A stretch of 64,000 nucleotides of DNA from the NCBI RefSeq assembly GCF_000835495.1, contig NW_015622541.1:806001-870000 (forward strand), read 5' to 3'. The stretch's first letter is position 1. Each line of letters opens with the position of its first letter. The position numbers were made by a program, and so were the translations under genes. This document shows positions 1-10,418 of this stretch, piece after piece. Under the pieces are notes generated by a model, which worked only from the letters and a program-made list of their open reading frames with translations, made no database searches and was not told the origin of the DNA. Source of the stretch: Cladophialophora immunda (lineage: Eukaryota; Ascomycota; Eurotiomycetes; Chaetothyriales; Herpotrichiellaceae).

Positions 1-1
1 T

Positions 2-1012
2 GTGATACTCAAACACCCGAAACAGCTGATCACAGCCGTCATCTCAATTGTCACCACCATTTTAATCATCGGCTACGAGCTTCAAGATAAGAAGGTCGGC
101 ACGAAGGTGCTCAGCAGTAACGGACAGCAATTCTACCATGTTTACCTCCTCGCTCCATATCGTCTGGTCAGCGTCGTGGCAGGCCTCGCTGTCGCGTTTT
201 TCTGGACCTACTTCCCATACCCGATCACCACGCACGCAACCCTCCGCAAAGACCTCGGCGCAACTCTGTACCTGATGGCCAACTACTACTCGTGCATGCA
301 TTCCACCGTCGAAATCCGCCTTCGCACAAGCCCCGGCCTCGCGATCGACAAGAAAAACGACCCCTTGCGCAGGCTGGGAAAGGCGCGCCGCAAGGTGTTT
401 GACAAGCTGATCGTCATGTTGAACCGGCTGCGCGAACACAGCCAGTTCCTCAAGTACGAACCGACGTTCGGCGGGAAATTCCCCAAGGAGACCTACGACG
501 AATTGATCGTGCACATGCAGTCGCTCTTCAACTACATGGCGCTAACGGCGTACTCGAGCAACGCCTTCTCATGCGAGGGCGAGGAGTCGGAGTGGCTGAG
601 GGACTTCAAGCGCATCACGGCCAAGTCGCGCATCACCTCGCACGCGCTCACCTCGACCCTGTGCCTGGTCTCGGCCAGCATCACAAACTCGCAGCCCCTG
701 CCGCCGTACATCACCGTGGCGCGCCCGATCGACATTGCCGACCAGCTCGCCGCCATCGACCCGGGCATCCTCAGCATCCAACACATCAACGAGCCGTGCT
801 ACGCGGCCTTTGCCGTCCTGGAGATCGCGAGCATCCTCATCATGCAGGAGATGGTCGCCGTGCTCGCAAAGGTCCGCGAGCTGGTCGGCGAGGTCGACTT
901 CTCGGTGCATTTCGGCGCCCCCGGCTCCTCCATGGCCCAGAGCGACTCGACGCTGGACGAGAAGGACTTGGCCAATGGTGACGATTCCGGGAGGAAGGGC
1001 AAGGTGGATTAA
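2..1012 (+). CDS. C-terminal part of a DUF2421/aromatic acid exporter-like membrane protein (5' end off window)
   Basis: The reading frame is open from the first bases of the window, so only about the last 336 residues are present. They begin with a membrane segment (near residues 9-25) and a second one (about 52-72, with FFWTYFPYP), followed by a long soluble region that starts around the TLRKDLGATLY stretch. This layout matches the C-terminal half of fungal proteins with the 'putative ER transporter, 6TM' and DUF2421 domains, relatives of the aromatic acid exporter/FUSC family. Those proteins are membrane-embedded and their substrates are mostly unknown. The family call rests on recognising the sequence style. 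The N-terminal membrane domain cannot be checked here. The C-terminal tail is short, charged and Ser/Asp-rich. The next gene is convergent. Confidence 0.72.
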   Translation: MILKHPKQLITAVISIVTTILIIGYELQDKKVGTKVLSSNGQQFYHVYLLAPYRLVSVVAGLAVAFFWTYFPYPITTHATLRKDLGATLYLMANYYSCMHSTVEIRLRTSPGLAIDKKNDPLRRLGKARRKVFDKLIVMLNRLREHSQFLKYEPTFGGKFPKETYDELIVHMQSLFNYMALTAYSSNAFSCEGEESEWLRDFKRITAKSRITSHALTSTLCLVSASITNSQPLPPYITVARPIDIADQLAAIDPGILSIQHINEPCYAAFAVLEIASILIMQEMVAVLAKVRELVGEVDFSVHFGAPGSSMAQSDSTLDEKDLANGDDSGRKGKVD

Positions 1013-1855
1013 TTCCGATTCGAGCTTGTGCTGGGGGTTCGGTACATGTATGGAGAAGTGATGCCTCATATGGGCAGGGTAACTCGGTCCGCTTTTTGTT
1101 GGATGTTATGACCGTGGTTGATGGATCGATATGCAGCGTTCGTGCTTTTCATGGCATGCGATGCCCCAAAAGCTTTCTCACAGCACTCGTCGCTTCGCCT
1201 TCGAAGGGCGCAAAGGGCAGCTTTGGGCCACGGAGGAGACAAGCAACGGCAGACGACCAGTGGTGCGACCCCTTCTCTTCTTGGTGGTGCATCCATTCGA
1301 CTCGAAATGGAGCTAGATATCCATCATGTTTGCGTTTGTATCACCTTCATAATGATGATCAGAGGCGAATTTCTGAATCTGAACTGGTTTAGGTGCATGA
1401 CTACTCCGTTGCTTCTTCCTTGCACCGCTATCAAACTCCTGACTTAAACAAGCCCTATCCTGGGTATCTTTGAAGAATACTAAAAAGCATGACGGTTACA
1501 GCCATAGCCATAACCCGGTCGCTCAAGGTCAAGGCAGCATCAGGACCATCAATAGTCGCATCCAAGGTACAGCCCGAGTCGCATAGTCGACGAACCGCAG
1601 CTCTGAAGCTCTCTTGTAACACCAAGCAGACAAAAAACACCAGGTTCCCTTCACTGATACGGCAGATCCACACCTGCGCCTTCGGAAGAGAGGCGCGCAG
1701 TCATCAAACCAGCATGTTGTACAGATGCCCACCTTTAACCCAGGCAGCGAGAAACCACGACTTAGAAGCCCATTGACATAGCCATCTCAAGTACCCATAA
1801 GTTTTGTTTCGGTACGATTTCAGGTCCGAGTCCCGCTTAAATGCGACAGCTTTCC
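1013..1855. other. Convergent intergenic region
   Basis: This 843-base stretch separates two convergent genes and should hold both 3' untranslated regions. Small open frames occur on both strands, but none has a recognisable domain, a splice pattern or a coherent composition. I see no RNA gene or repeat. Confidence 0.5.
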
Positions 1856-3055
1856 TCATTTGAACATGCTTTCAAAATCGAATTCCATGTTCTCCATGTT
1901 ATCCAAATTGTTTATATTGTCATTGCCTAGCGCGACATTCTCGTCAAAGTTCATGGCGTTGGCATTCAGGAAATCGTCGAACTCATTAGGACCCAAGGCT
2001 GGTAAGCCAAAGTCATTAACACTGACATTGGCTGGCTGCTGGTGTTGAAATTGGGTGTTGTTAATGTTATTGTCGGCGCCCATCGATCCTCCAATACCAC
2101 TTGAGAAGGTCGCGTTAGTGGGAGGTAGTCCGTTTACTGTAGACCCAGGCATGCCAAAATTCGCATCAGCGCCGGCCTGGTTTGCGTATGATTCGAGGCC
2201 GGGCAGAAGAGAGCTCAGAGAAGCGTCGTGTTGCATGTTGAGATTCGAAGGGTCAGCTCCAAATCCGTCACCGAGATTGTCAAGGTCGAAATTCATGTCG
2301 TTGTTGGACCCGTCCATCATGTCTGCTGATGGTTCTCCAAACATGGATTCAAAGTTGAAAGCCTCGTTGGCCTCGGCTGGAGTGTCTTGCGGAGTCGGCT
2401 TGGGAAACTCCTCCGTGGTTGTCTGTGTCATTGTACTCTCGGGTGGCTGCGCTGTCTCGGGTGGCTTCTCCTGAGGCCTAGAAGCTGGTACGACAGCTGG
2501 TTGCGATGACTTGATATCTGTAGTCACGGAGACTTTGGGTTTATCTGGCGGTTTCGGTGTGGGGTTCTTCTCTGCTGACCCAGCAAGGGAATGCGCCGCA
2601 TTGGTATTTGCCGCGACCGTCGGCGGAGGAGCTGGCTTCTGCGCTGGAGAAGGCTGTTGGGCCTTTGGCTGCGGCTGCACCGGACTCTCAGGCTCTTGTG
2701 TCTTGACGCGCTTGGGAGCATTTTCGCCGTCCGCGATTTGCGCCGTCTCTTGTGCTTCCTTGGACTCGTCGCGTTTCCTTTTCGCGCTTGCTGCACTGTC
2801 TTCTCTTGCTTTTGTCTCACGTCGGGTCTTGTTCAAGGCCAATTGGCGTTCGAGGTACCATTTCGCTTCGAGGATCTGGACCTCGCAGTCATCCAAGGCG
2901 TCCTGGAACTTTTTGGCGGTTTCGGCGAGCACCGCTTTTGTGGACTGCGCGTAGTTCAAGGGATCTTTCACGGCGTAGGCAATGCGGGTCACTGAGCCCA
3001 TAAACATGCCCTCGACCGTCTTTACTGGGTCGTAGGGGGGTTTGGTAGTCGCCAT
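1856..3055 (-). CDS. Acidic, Asn/Gln/Pro-rich nuclear-type protein, possibly a transcription coactivator
   Basis: The single-exon frame is open further upstream, but the ATG at 3055 is chosen because the conserved-looking N-terminal block starts there. That gives 399 residues. Residues 1-80 look helical and structured (KTVEGMFMGSVTRIAYAVK onward). They are followed by a basic KRKRDE nuclear localisation-like patch near residue 93 and a long disordered Pro/Gln/Ala segment. The tail is acidic and Asn-rich. Two near-identical acidic-aromatic motifs, FNFESMFGE (about 233-241) and FDFESMFK (the last residues), look like activation-domain peptides. A Mediator tail subunit or similar coactivator is conceivable, but I do not recognise the family. 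The upstream region is shared with the divergent RNA-binding protein gene. Confidence 0.7.
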   Translation of the reverse strand: MATTKPPYDPVKTVEGMFMGSVTRIAYAVKDPLNYAQSTKAVLAETAKKFQDALDDCEVQILEAKWYLERQLALNKTRRETKAREDSAASAKRKRDESKEAQETAQIADGENAPKRVKTQEPESPVQPQPKAQQPSPAQKPAPPPTVAANTNAAHSLAGSAEKNPTPKPPDKPKVSVTTDIKSSQPAVVPASRPQEKPPETAQPPESTMTQTTTEEFPKPTPQDTPAEANEAFNFESMFGEPSADMMDGSNNDMNFDLDNLGDGFGADPSNLNMQHDASLSSLLPGLESYANQAGADANFGMPGSTVNGLPPTNATFSSGIGGSMGADNNINNTQFQHQQPANVSVNDFGLPALGPNEFDDFLNANAMNFDENVALGNDNINNLDNMENMEFDFESMFK

Positions 3056-4327
3056 GACGAACAGCACAGCGACTTCGAAATAGGGAGCAGGGAGGAGCGG
3101 GAGGAAGGTTTGTACGCAGAGGAGGCGCGCATTCAGCGGAGTGCGAAACGAGGAGTCGCCATTCTCTGTCAAACGGAGGAGTCCATGTCAAGAAATGTGC
3201 GTGAGTACTGTCTTGAGTGCAAACGTTTTCCTGTTGTTTCTTCTGCGAATGGGATGATGGAGCCAGAAGAAGTTGATCTGGGCCGTGGGTCAGCGCCAGT
3301 CGCGACTTTGGAGGTGCACGAGGTGGTCCCTTCGGAAAAGGGCCTCCGCAGCCCACAGGCGAGGGAGCCCCAAACAGGGCCTCGAGACCCTTTTGGGTCC
3401 TAAGCGGGAAGGTAAATCGACGCCTAAACTGGGAGGACCTGCAGCCACCGTCCAGCCCGTGAAGCCTAAACCCGAGAGGGCCACCCCTCCTGGGCAGTGA
3501 GCAGTCACCCCAACGGCCACTCCCTCCCTCACTGACACCAGTCAGCAGTAGGCAGCCTAGCTCACTGCCGACTCGGGTCGAGCTACGCCACCGCGGATGA
3601 ATCTTATTCTTTCCTCGCATCTCTTCCCATCTCCTCTATCCTTCAACCTATCTCATCCCAAGTATCCTTTCTTCCATCTCCTCTTCCATTACTTGTCGTC
3701 GTTCTTCCTTCTAGTCGTCGATTGGCATTTGTGCATTGCAAGTTGGGCGTTGGGAAAAGACCTCGAGCGATTTCTTATCTCTCCTTTTCCTATCGTCTCT
3801 CTCAGTCCCATCAGCTACATTACTTTTCTGTGTGTGTGCTGCGCTGCGTTGCTCTGCTCTTCCCCCCCCGTTCTACTGCTACTACATACACTACTACCAC
3901 TGTCAAACATCTGCAGTTACTCCCTCCAGCCGCCTGACACTCGTCTCGGCGCGACCTCTTTCGCGGCCATCTTACCTATCACGCATTCGAGTCCTTCCTC
4001 TCCTCCTTCCGTCTCCTCTCCTTCGACTCTGTCGCGCTGCTCTACTGGACTTGGTTGGCTTGTCACCTTGATAGCGAATTTGTCTCGACGTTTTCCAAGC
4101 GAAATTTCCTTTACCTGCCCACGACCCACTTGTCGCCATTACACTCCCCGCAATCTTCGTACCCAGGTACTCAACCGCCAAAATTTCAAAAAGCACCTTG
4201 ACGAGCTTCTATTGATCTACCCTACCGAACCTGCAATCTTCTGTGCCTGTTCGAGTCATTTTCGCCTGGTGCGCACTTTTTTATCTCTTGATCCTTTGGA
4301 GTTGTCAGCCAGTCTCCTTTGCTCAAC
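3056..4327 (+). promoter_or_regulatory. Divergent promoter and long pyrimidine-rich leader of the three-RRM gene
   Basis: This 1.27-kb interval lies between divergent start codons. From about 3600 to 4327 the plus strand is strikingly rich in C and T, including a run of eight C near 3865. That is typical of fungal core promoters and 5' leaders of highly expressed genes. Open frames here (for example 3597-4331) are compositional artefacts of this tract. The transcription start is not visible. Confidence 0.5.
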
Positions 4328-5929
4328 ATGACGGAAAACATTCCTCCTGCGACACTACCACCACCACCACCTTCGACCGCGGGCGCCCCAGGCTACGATG
4401 GCGTTCAGGGTAGCAATGGGCATACTGCTACCAGCATGGGACCTCCAGCACTGCCTCCGGTTGTCATTCCGCAAAACAATAATACGGTCCCGACCCCCGT
4501 GACCCCGGGATCTGCGCTGTCGCCTACCTCGGGGGGTGTCGTTCGAAGAGCTGCACCAGAACCAAATAAGAGGGCGCTTTATGTGGGCGGCCTCGACCCT
4601 CGAGTCACCGAGGACGTTCTGAAACAAATCTTCGAGACTACAGGCCACGTGGTGAGCGTCAAGATCATCCCAGACAAGAATGTGAGTTCACCCCGACTAG
4701 GCTGATCTTGCTCCCACTAATGTAAGCACTGTAGTTCAATTCGAAAGGCTTCAACTATGGCTTTGTCGAATACGATGACCCGGGTGCTGCCGAACGCGCC
4801 ATGACCACCTTGAACGGACGACGAGTACATCAAGCAGAGATCCGAGTCAATTGGGCCTACCAGTCCAACGCTTCGAACAAGGAGGACACTTCAAATCATT
4901 TCCATATCTTTGTCGGCGATCTGAGCAACGAGGTTAATGACGAGGTTCTGCTCCAGGCGTTCTCTGCCTTTGGATCGGTTTCCGAGGCTCGTGTGATGTG
5001 GGACATGAAGACTGGTCGATCTCGCGGCTACGGATTCGTCGCCTTTCGCGAAAGACCTGATGCGGAGAAGGCTCTCGCATCCATGGACGGAGAGTGGCTC
5101 GGCAGTCGTGCCATTCGTTGCAACTGGGCGAACCAGAAGGGTCAGCCGTCTATCTCCCAGCAACAAGCCATGGCGGCGATGGGCATGACGCCTACAACAC
5201 CCTTTGGGCACCATCACTTCCCGACCCAAGGCATCCAGTCCTACGAAATGGTCGTCAACCAGACTCCCACCTGGCAAACGACGTGCTATGTCGGCAATCT
5301 TACGCCGTACACGACCCAAGCAGATCTCGTTCCCTTGTTCCAGAATTTTGGCTATGTGGTGGAAACCCGATTTCAATCCGATCGAGGCTTCGCATTCATC
5401 AAAATGGATACGCATGAGAATGCGGCAATGGCCATCTGTCAATTGTCGGGGTACAATGTCAACGGCCGGCCGTTGAAATGCTCGGTAAGCACAAGCAGAT
5501 GGCAACCGTTGACTCCTTCCTGATGGTGGCTAACTCCAACAGTGGGGCAAGGACCGTCCTCCTACTGGCCAATTTGACACCTATTCGCCGCAGACCTCAA
5601 TTGGTTCTGCCTCCACGCCCGGTGGTTATAATCCAGCCTCGCCGTATTTCTCCCAATATGGAGGTCCAGGACCGATCACCCCGCAAGGTATGGTAGACAA
5701 CACCGCTGTCACGTACAAGGCTGATCGAGTTCAAGGTCCAAGTCCTGGTGGACGCGGTGCTTGGGATTCGAGCCATCTTGCCAGTCCTTATACTGCATCC
5801 CCGCAATCTGCGTTTGGCCAGGTTCCTCCATCAGCCGGGGGCTATGGTCGTGGTCAGACCACTCCAGGAGGAATGTTCCAACACCCCCCACCTTCATTTG
5901 GTAACAATTATCCCGGATATCAGGCATAG
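4328..5929 (+). CDS. PUB1: Three-RRM poly(A)/poly(U)-binding protein of the PUB1/TIA-1 family
   Basis: Exons are 4328-4681, 4735-5484 and 5543-5929, with phase-0 introns, and code for 496 residues. Three RNA recognition motifs are visible through their RNP2/RNP1 pairs. RRM1 has LYVGGL and GFNYGFVEY, the latter completed across intron 1. RRM2 has HIFVGDL and RGYGFVAF. RRM3 has CYVGNL and RGFAFIKM, and ends with the CSWGKDRP block typical of PUB1/TIA-1 proteins. The N-terminus is Pro-rich and the tail is Gly/Pro/Gln-rich and probably disordered. Family members bind U- and A-rich mRNA, shuttle between nucleus and cytoplasm, and join stress granules. The start is set at the ATG in CAACATGACGG; the in-frame upstream TTG is not a start. 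Confidence 0.93.
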
Positions 5930-7001
5930 CTTACGAGAGATGGGGCGTGTTCTTCAATATGCGTGACGGAGGACCAGGAAGATTGATCGTCAGATTGGGC
6001 ATTTGTTTTCATTGTCTCTAAACCTTCTGCTCACAGTGGCCTCTCGGCTTGAGCGGTGATCGAAGGATCAGACGTCCTGGCACCTTGGCTCGCTGACGCC
6101 ACTTCTCTTCATCTCCATTCCTCCTAATCTCGTCTCCAGCTGGTCTATTGTGACGGTCGTCGATCTCCATCTTTTTGCGGAAGAGACTGATGAAGATGCT
6201 GCTGGTATTTGCCGTTCTTCAGGCGTCCATTGCGGTTTTACTGGGCTTCTTCTCATCTCTGGTGGTTACCTGAGAGAGTGAGATGCTGCAAAAGCATCTG
6301 GCAATCATGAATTGTTGAACGCTGCTACTCGACATTGGGGTCAGAATGGGATAACTTTAGCAACACTCAAAGGGTGGGATTTCGTGGCGAACGTGGGTGC
6401 AGCAGAGTGGCAGCACTCTTACGTTTGTAGTTGACCAGGGTAGTTATCTGCAGGATAACCCCGTGTGGATATGACATTTAATGACAATCACCAACTTGAA
6501 CTTCACAGCTATGCTAGAGGGCAAGAACAGAGCGTCGCCAGTATTAGTTCAAGGCACGAGAGCCCGTCAGGCGCAGCCTTGTGCAGCCTCGCTCAGCCTG
6601 ATCACGTGACTCAGATCATTCAGCCTGTATCGGAAAGCTTCCTTCATCACAAACCCTCGCTGTCAATATCAACTCGGATTCGATCATTCGATCAATTTTA
6701 TCTAAACGTCCCGCTCCATCAATTGCAGCTTCCGAACCCCAGCACAAGTGGTACGAGAGACAAATCGTCAATGGATCCCAACGCTCGACGACTCAGCCGG
6801 AGCCTCCGTTGTGGCGATAAACAGAGACGAAACAGTCCACCTTACAGAACATTGAAACACTGGATATGGCTTATCGCAACTGTGCGAGGTCTCCAATAGT
6901 GCCCGGGGGCAATAACGGCTTTTGACTCGTAATGCCGATGAGCCCCAGCCTGTGGCCAGCGGAGCCTCGGTCTTTCTCGCAATCTCTGGACTCTCTCCTT
7001 G
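5930..7001. other. Convergent intergenic region, no gene seen
   Basis: This 1.07-kb interval lies between convergent genes. It should contain 3' untranslated sequence of the RRM gene. An open frame at 6465-6899 has no domain, low-complexity composition and no support, so it is not annotated. Confidence 0.5.
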
Positions 7002-8063
7002 CTATCTCCTCCCCCACCCCTTCTTGCTGTAACCAGCAATCTCTCCTTTGTGATTTATCTTGTATGAATCGTTCAGCAGGGTCCAGCCGCCATCAGCGGC
7101 TTTGGGGTACCCATCCTGGAATCGGATGTCTCGCACTGGGGGTGGGACAGCACTTGTCGCCAGCTCCTCCCAATGTTTCCTCTCTTCCCTTGCATCGTTC
7201 AGATCTGCCTCCGCATATTTCAAGTCGGCGGCTAGCTCGCGACACTTTGACCGCGCTTCATCTCTTGATTCAGTCATGGCGTCCAAGTCAGCTTGTGTCC
7301 GTCGTTGTGCTGCCTGCTCTTCATCTCTGGAAGCTGTCATTGTCGTCAAGTCGACCTTCGTCCGGTTATGCGCTGCGTGTTCCAGATCTCGCGAATCAGT
7401 CACTTCTTTCAAGGCGGCTTTTGTCTCGGTATGTGCCGTCCGTTCTTGGTCTCTGGATTCAGTCACGGTTTGCAGGGTGGCTTTGGTCTGCTCGTGTGCT
7501 GCCTGTTCTTTGTCTCTCGACTGAGTCACTGATCTCAAGGTGGCTTTTGTGTGGTTGTGCGCAGTCTGTTCTTGATCTCTCTGTCCAGTCGTGGCTTTCA
7601 GGCTGGCTGTTGTCTTGCCATGTGCTGTCCGCTCTTGATCTCTCGAATCAGTCATTGCCTTCAAGCTAGCCTGTGTCTGATTATGTGCAATCTTCTCTTT
7701 ATCTCTGGCTTGAGTCATTGCCTTCAACTCGTCCTCCACTTGCTTCAACTTCGATTTGATATCGACAAGCTCTTTGCCTCTGCCGGAATATTCGACTTGG
7801 AGATTGTCCAACTCCCGACTCTTTTGGTCCAGCTGTGCTCGAGTCTCGCTGTGCGTATTCTCTTCCGCTCTCAGTATCGTCAAGCAACAAGGTTGAGCAC
7901 GCTCATCGCTTATGGAACTGCCTTTACGGGCTGCTTCGATCTGCGCCTTCAGCTTCAGAAGTCTTTGGGGCCTCTGTAATTCCGCAAGTTCTTGTGAGAG
8001 GCGTGCCTCTTCCTCCACGGGCGTTTCGACACCCTCGCCGCCTGTGTTTGGCTTGCTACCCAT
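7002..8063 (-). CDS. Coiled-coil protein built from eight 21-residue repeats
   Basis: A single exon codes for 353 residues from an ATG at 8063. Residues 1-114 are already rich in heptad-like Leu/Glu/Lys patterns. Residues 115-282 are eight tandem units of exactly 21 residues with the pattern xxTxSRDxExxAHxxTKAxLx. Twenty-one residues is three heptads, so the block should form one unbroken coiled coil. Further charged helix follows to about residue 305, then a short globular end with aromatic and Gly residues (about 315-353) finishing in KKGWGRR. There is no signal peptide or membrane segment. I do not recognise a named family. It lies 388 bases downstream of the DUF7708 gene on the same strand, and that protein also has a coiled-coil stretch. 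Confidence 0.78.
   Translation of the reverse strand: MGSKPNTGGEGVETPVEEEARLSQELAELQRPQRLLKLKAQIEAARKGSSISDERAQPCCLTILRAEENTHSETRAQLDQKSRELDNLQVEYSGRGKELVDIKSKLKQVEDELKAMTQARDKEKIAHNQTQASLKAMTDSRDQERTAHGKTTASLKATTGQRDQEQTAHNHTKATLRSVTQSRDKEQAAHEQTKATLQTVTESRDQERTAHTETKAALKEVTDSRDLEHAAHNRTKVDLTTMTASRDEEQAAQRRTQADLDAMTESRDEARSKCRELAADLKYAEADLNDAREERKHWEELATSAVPPPVRDIRFQDGYPKAADGGWTLLNDSYKINHKGEIAGYSKKGWGRR
7218..7721 (-). repeat. Eight tandem 63-bp coding repeats
   Basis: In the protein read from the minus strand, eight consecutive 21-residue units align without gaps, anchored by SRD/QRD at positions 5-7 and AH at positions 12-13. The last unit is the most diverged. The DNA units resemble each other but are not identical, so the expansion is not recent or is under selection. 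Confidence 0.85.
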
Positions 8064-8450
8064 GACGCTGCGGTCGATCTGTTCGTGTGCTCCGCGGTTC
8101 CAAGGTTTGTGCTATTGAAGTGTTGCTCTCAATTCAACAAGGCTAACCAGCAGATATTTCACGGTATTCAGATATAGAATCTCGGCACGTCATGTCGAAG
8201 CGAAGTTGGGGCACAGTTTTCAGCTGACCTTGAGACAGAGTGCTGGCCTGCCTCGTCTTTCGGGGGGGAGTGCATGGGGCTAATGCACCTCTACCCAACC
8301 GGCGCCCCGGACAATCCGAGCAAGGCAACAATTTGTTTTTAGCTGAGACTTGATGGACATGGTCAGGCGGTGTTGAGGAAGCGACCCATTATAACTCTAA
8401 GCAGGAGCAACGGCTATTGCGGCTCTGCTAACCAGCTCTCCGGAAAACCG
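8064..8450. other. Intergenic spacer, no gene seen
   Basis: A 387-base gap between two minus-strand genes. It should contain the 3' end of the DUF7708 transcript and the promoter of the repeat protein. No further feature is apparent. Confidence 0.45.
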
Positions 8451-10418
8451 CTAGTTGAGGAAACTACTTAGGTCCTGGAATCCAAGTTGCTGTTGGTCCC
8501 AATCCCATCTCCCTACGAAGGAACCCTCGGAGTCTTCCTTCAAGCCGTCACACAACCAGGAATCGATTCCCCAGTGCGCCGAATCCATCACAACCATCAT
8601 CTTCACTATGCTCCGTGCTTTCCGAATCACCTCCATCAGTTTCTGCACCAGCTGGAAAGGCCGATAATCACACTGGTCCGCACGATCCAAAATGATATAA
8701 ACCGGCTCTTCTGATCGGAGTTCGGTAAGTAGGTCGCTCAGCATCTTGAACATTGCATTCACAACATCATCCCCAGCATCTTTCCAGGAGATTGTTCGTG
8801 CCAAAGACAGGAAACTCGAGTTTTGTCGCAGGATGTCAGGCTTCCACCCTACTATTTGACATATAAGGCTCAAGATAGCTTCGTGGACACCGCACTTTTC
8901 GGAGAGGATCTGCGGGTGGCAGCAGTGGAATGCCACGTGTCGGTTTTCGGAAAGCTGGTCTTCTGCCACATATATGGTCGCTGGAGACAGCCACGAACAC
9001 GTACTTATGTTGGCTCGACCCTCCATGAGGCTGGCGCCACCCAAAAGTAGCAAACAGGAGCGGTCGCTCTCCAACCAAACGCGGTAAGATTCTTCGTTGT
9101 TCAATACGTCCGGGGTCAACTGCGAGTACCACCGCGCGATCTTCCCAGGCTTCGCACCCATCAGCACAGGGAATGCTCCTCCGAGGGTCCGCTTGCAGGA
9201 TTGGATATCTGTGTGGTCGCTTGTCTCCGGGACATTGACCAATGCCCGGAAGTTGGCAAATTCTTTCCGGTCTCTTTGCACCTGTTCCTCGTGGATGGTC
9301 TGACGCAGTCCTAAAACCCCAAACGACAGTCAGTCTCTAGAGACACCGTGGCGGAAGTGAGAGGGACACACGCTCGAGCTGTGATCGCAGATCCATATTG
9401 AGATCTTCTATGACTCTCATTTGTTGCTTGAGTTCCCTGTTTCCACGCAGCAATGCTTCATTCTGCTCTTCAATATATTTAGCTCTCTGGTGGAGCAGAA
9501 CGGTGCTCTCGAGGTTAACTTCCACAAGTTTGTGACGAAGACTTTCGATGGACATTCTGAACTCGACCTCTTGTTGCGGGTCTCCGGCCGCGAGGTATCT
9601 CGCTGGGGATTTCTAGTCAGTGGTCTTGCGCCTCAGAGACGCAGGTGAAGACAGCAGCCACCTACTGGGTGCACTTATATAGTACAACACAGCCTTTCTG
9701 GCGAAGTCGACCATATCTCTGTATGCCTCGGCCACTAGCTTCTCGATCTGCGGCTCTGGGTAGATGTCTGAGAGGAGATTCAACCGCGGGAAAGAATACT
9801 CCAAGTCAGCCAGTGCCTTTGCGATCTTCTCGTCGTTTCCCGTCTTATTGACCACAACCTTGACCGTGTTAACCTGGGGCACTGAGAATCGCAAGAGGAG
9901 GGTCGTCATTCACAATCAAGAGGAGCGACAGCGTTCCGTATGCCAGATTGCCATATGGAGCACTTGCATTTTTGACCACTTCCACGATCCCCGAGTACGC
10001 TGTGAGAAAGTTAGAGAACCGGGTTATAAATACCTGGAAAGCGGTTCCATATCGCCTTGAGCCGGTTTGTCGTCCCTCGAGCCAGCTCATATACGCCGCC
10101 CTCGCCTCTTCTATCTGCATTTCGACCTCCTCCTTTGTGCCCTTGGCCTGAACAAGGAGTTGAGCATCAAGTTGAGCATCAAGGCTCTGCTTGAACGCCG
10201 CATCGCCTGTCGAGACTGCAGCAGCGGCATCCAAATTCTCGCTGTGGCGGAGTCGGACATCGAATAAGTCCCATGCATACATATCACCATGGCATATTGG
10301 CAAGGACTCACGTTGCAGAGTTGTTCAGATTTCCCCGTCGGAACCAGCTGCGTTTCAACCTCGAGGCCGACAGTCTTGATGGCGTGGAGACACGCCGAAC
10401 GGTGCCATACTCATTCAT
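8451..10418 (-). CDS. DUF7708-type STAND/NLR-like protein with a central coiled coil
   Basis: Five exons are proposed on the minus strand: 10418-10312, 10241-9914, 9873-9666, 9602-9372 and 9310-8451. All joins keep frame and give 577 residues. Exons 2-3 encode a helical block (FLTAYSGIVEVVKNASAPYG, then LAYGTLSLLL) typical of DUF7708, an N-terminal domain of fungal NACHT/STAND proteins. A Leu/Glu/Gln-rich coiled coil follows across exons 4-5. The C-terminal region has a SWLSPATIYVAED block and a hydrophobic VYIILDRAD strand that resembles a Walker B/sensor strand, but no GxxxxGKT loop is visible. Such proteins are linked in fungi to non-self recognition. No ankyrin, WD or TPR tail follows. 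Intron 2 is only 40 bases. The first exon is the least certain. Confidence 0.72.

Noticed and set aside
580..600. GGAGTCGG-like match in the first gene
   Set aside because: Short match inside coding sequence without the CACGG part; taken as chance rather than a regulatory copy.
3597..4331. 244-codon frame before the three-RRM gene
   Set aside because: Ser/Leu/Pro-rich product of a pyrimidine tract; no domain, and it lies in the leader region.
6465..6899. 144-codon plus-strand frame
   Set aside because: No domain, no splice structure and mixed composition; treated as intergenic.
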